From Erysipelotrichaceae bacterium (GTDB taxonomy: Bacteria > Bacillota_I > Bacilli_A > Erysipelotrichales > Erysipelotrichaceae), in assembly GCA_030694975.1 (NCBI GenBank), contig JAUYTU010000010.1:62001-126000 (forward strand): DNA of 64,000 bases. Reading direction: 5' to 3'. Below, piece by piece: positions 63,891-64,000 of this stretch. How positions within the stretch are numbered: position 1 is the stretch's first letter; the number at the start of each line of letters is the position of its first letter. A program made the position numbers and the translations under genes. The notes beneath the pieces are model-generated. The model worked only from the letters and a program-made list of their open reading frames with translations, did no database searches and was not told the origin of the DNA.

Positions 63891-64000
63891 ATGGCACTAT
63901 ACAAAGATGAAAAACGTAGCACATGGTACTGCAAAGTCAACTACCTCAATGAGGTGGGGAAACTGATTTCTCATACCAAACGAGGGTTCAAACTCAAGCG
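63891..64000 (+). CDS. Tyrosine integrase, N-terminal part (3' end outside window)
   Basis: The visible 36 residues begin M-A-L-Y-K-D-E-K-R-S-T-W-Y-C-K-V-N-Y and match the AP2-like arm-binding N-terminus of Tn916/phage integrases; AGGAGGG lies upstream. It reads away from the element, so the right attachment site is expected soon after its end, beyond the window. Confidence 0.8.
   Translation, partial: MALYKDEKRSTWYCKVNYLNEVGKLISHTKRGFKLK

Larger units (their letters stand above)
39969..64000. mobile_element. Integrated satellite-like element or structural-gene-less prophage (right end outside window)
   Basis: Left boundary: just past tRNA-Trp. Right part: tyrosine integrase (63,891 on), CI/LexA-type repressor, divergent Cro-like gene, replication genes, DnaC-like loader, ArpU-like regulator, methyltransferase, TerS-like and HNH genes, then a toxin locus next to the tRNA. 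Large terminase, portal, capsid, tail and lysis genes are absent. Gene order (int and repressor one way, the rest the other way, terS then toxin next to the attachment end) parallels SaPI/PICI satellites. The ArpU-like and TerS-HNH genes could equally be remains of a normal prophage. Confidence 0.75.

Overview
The window reads as a chromosome segment of an anaerobic, low-to-mid GC Bacillota; an Erysipelotrichia-like lineage is my best guess, at low confidence. The reasons are strong AGGAGG ribosome sites, a sufCDSUB iron-sulfur operon of the Gram-positive type, pyruvate:ferredoxin oxidoreductase, an ECF vitamin-type transporter, PrsA-like foldases, YhaM, PyrR and a glycosyltransferase fused to a RecX domain. 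TGA is used as a stop (for example at the ends of sufB, sufC and sufU) and tRNA-Trp has a CCA anticodon, so the genetic code is the standard one.

Positions 1-39,970 are ordinary chromosome, mostly on the minus strand. In order: the mnmL-mnmM tRNA-modification pair; an ankyrin protein; a membrane-bound AraC regulator; a PepSY protein with a long Asp tail; a Nudix hydrolase; a DUF1836-DegV operon; an ECF transporter operon that continues into a dipeptidase and a SAM hydrolase; a suf operon that continues into 5-formyl-THF cyclo-ligase and an MFS carrier; two extracytoplasmic parvulin foldases; a TPR-GAF-GGDEF protein; a HIT protein; an operon of a membrane flippase-like protein, the glycosyltransferase-RecX fusion and YhaM, behind a promoter covered by a perfect dyad; nifJ; a MATE pump; a GDPD phosphodiesterase; a DUF4438 protein; a two-component system divergent from two small secreted acidic or coiled-coil proteins; an M42 peptidase with pyrR; a small lipoprotein; and tRNA-Glu and tRNA-Trp.

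From just after tRNA-Trp (about 39,970) to beyond the right edge lies an integrated element of at least 24 kb. Its right end has a tyrosine integrase (cut by the window edge) and a CI/LexA-like repressor on the plus strand. Divergent from these, on the minus strand, are a Cro-like HTH, two small DNA-binding-like proteins, a second tyrosine recombinase, a replisome organiser, a DnaC-like loader, an ArpU-like regulator, a ParB-methyltransferase, an A+T-rich accessory island with a HEPN-motif protein, a TerS-like protein and an HNH/P-loop protein. No large terminase, portal, capsid, tail or lysis gene is present. This layout resembles a phage satellite (PICI/SaPI-like) or a prophage that lost its structural genes.

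Where the structural genes should be, the element carries a 13.5-kb polymorphic toxin locus. It has one complete secreted WapA/Rhs gene (47,121-53,504) with toxin tail 1 and immunity candidate 1. Downstream follow two displaced Rhs core fragments, each with its own toxin tail (tail 3 looks like a PD-(D/E)xK nuclease) and its own immunity candidate. Both fragments lack a signal peptide and N-terminal domains and one carries a frameshift, so they look like silent donor cassettes that could be swapped onto the expressed gene through 1.3-1.5 kb of shared core. The toxin cassette array inside a satellite-like element is the main discovery candidate here.
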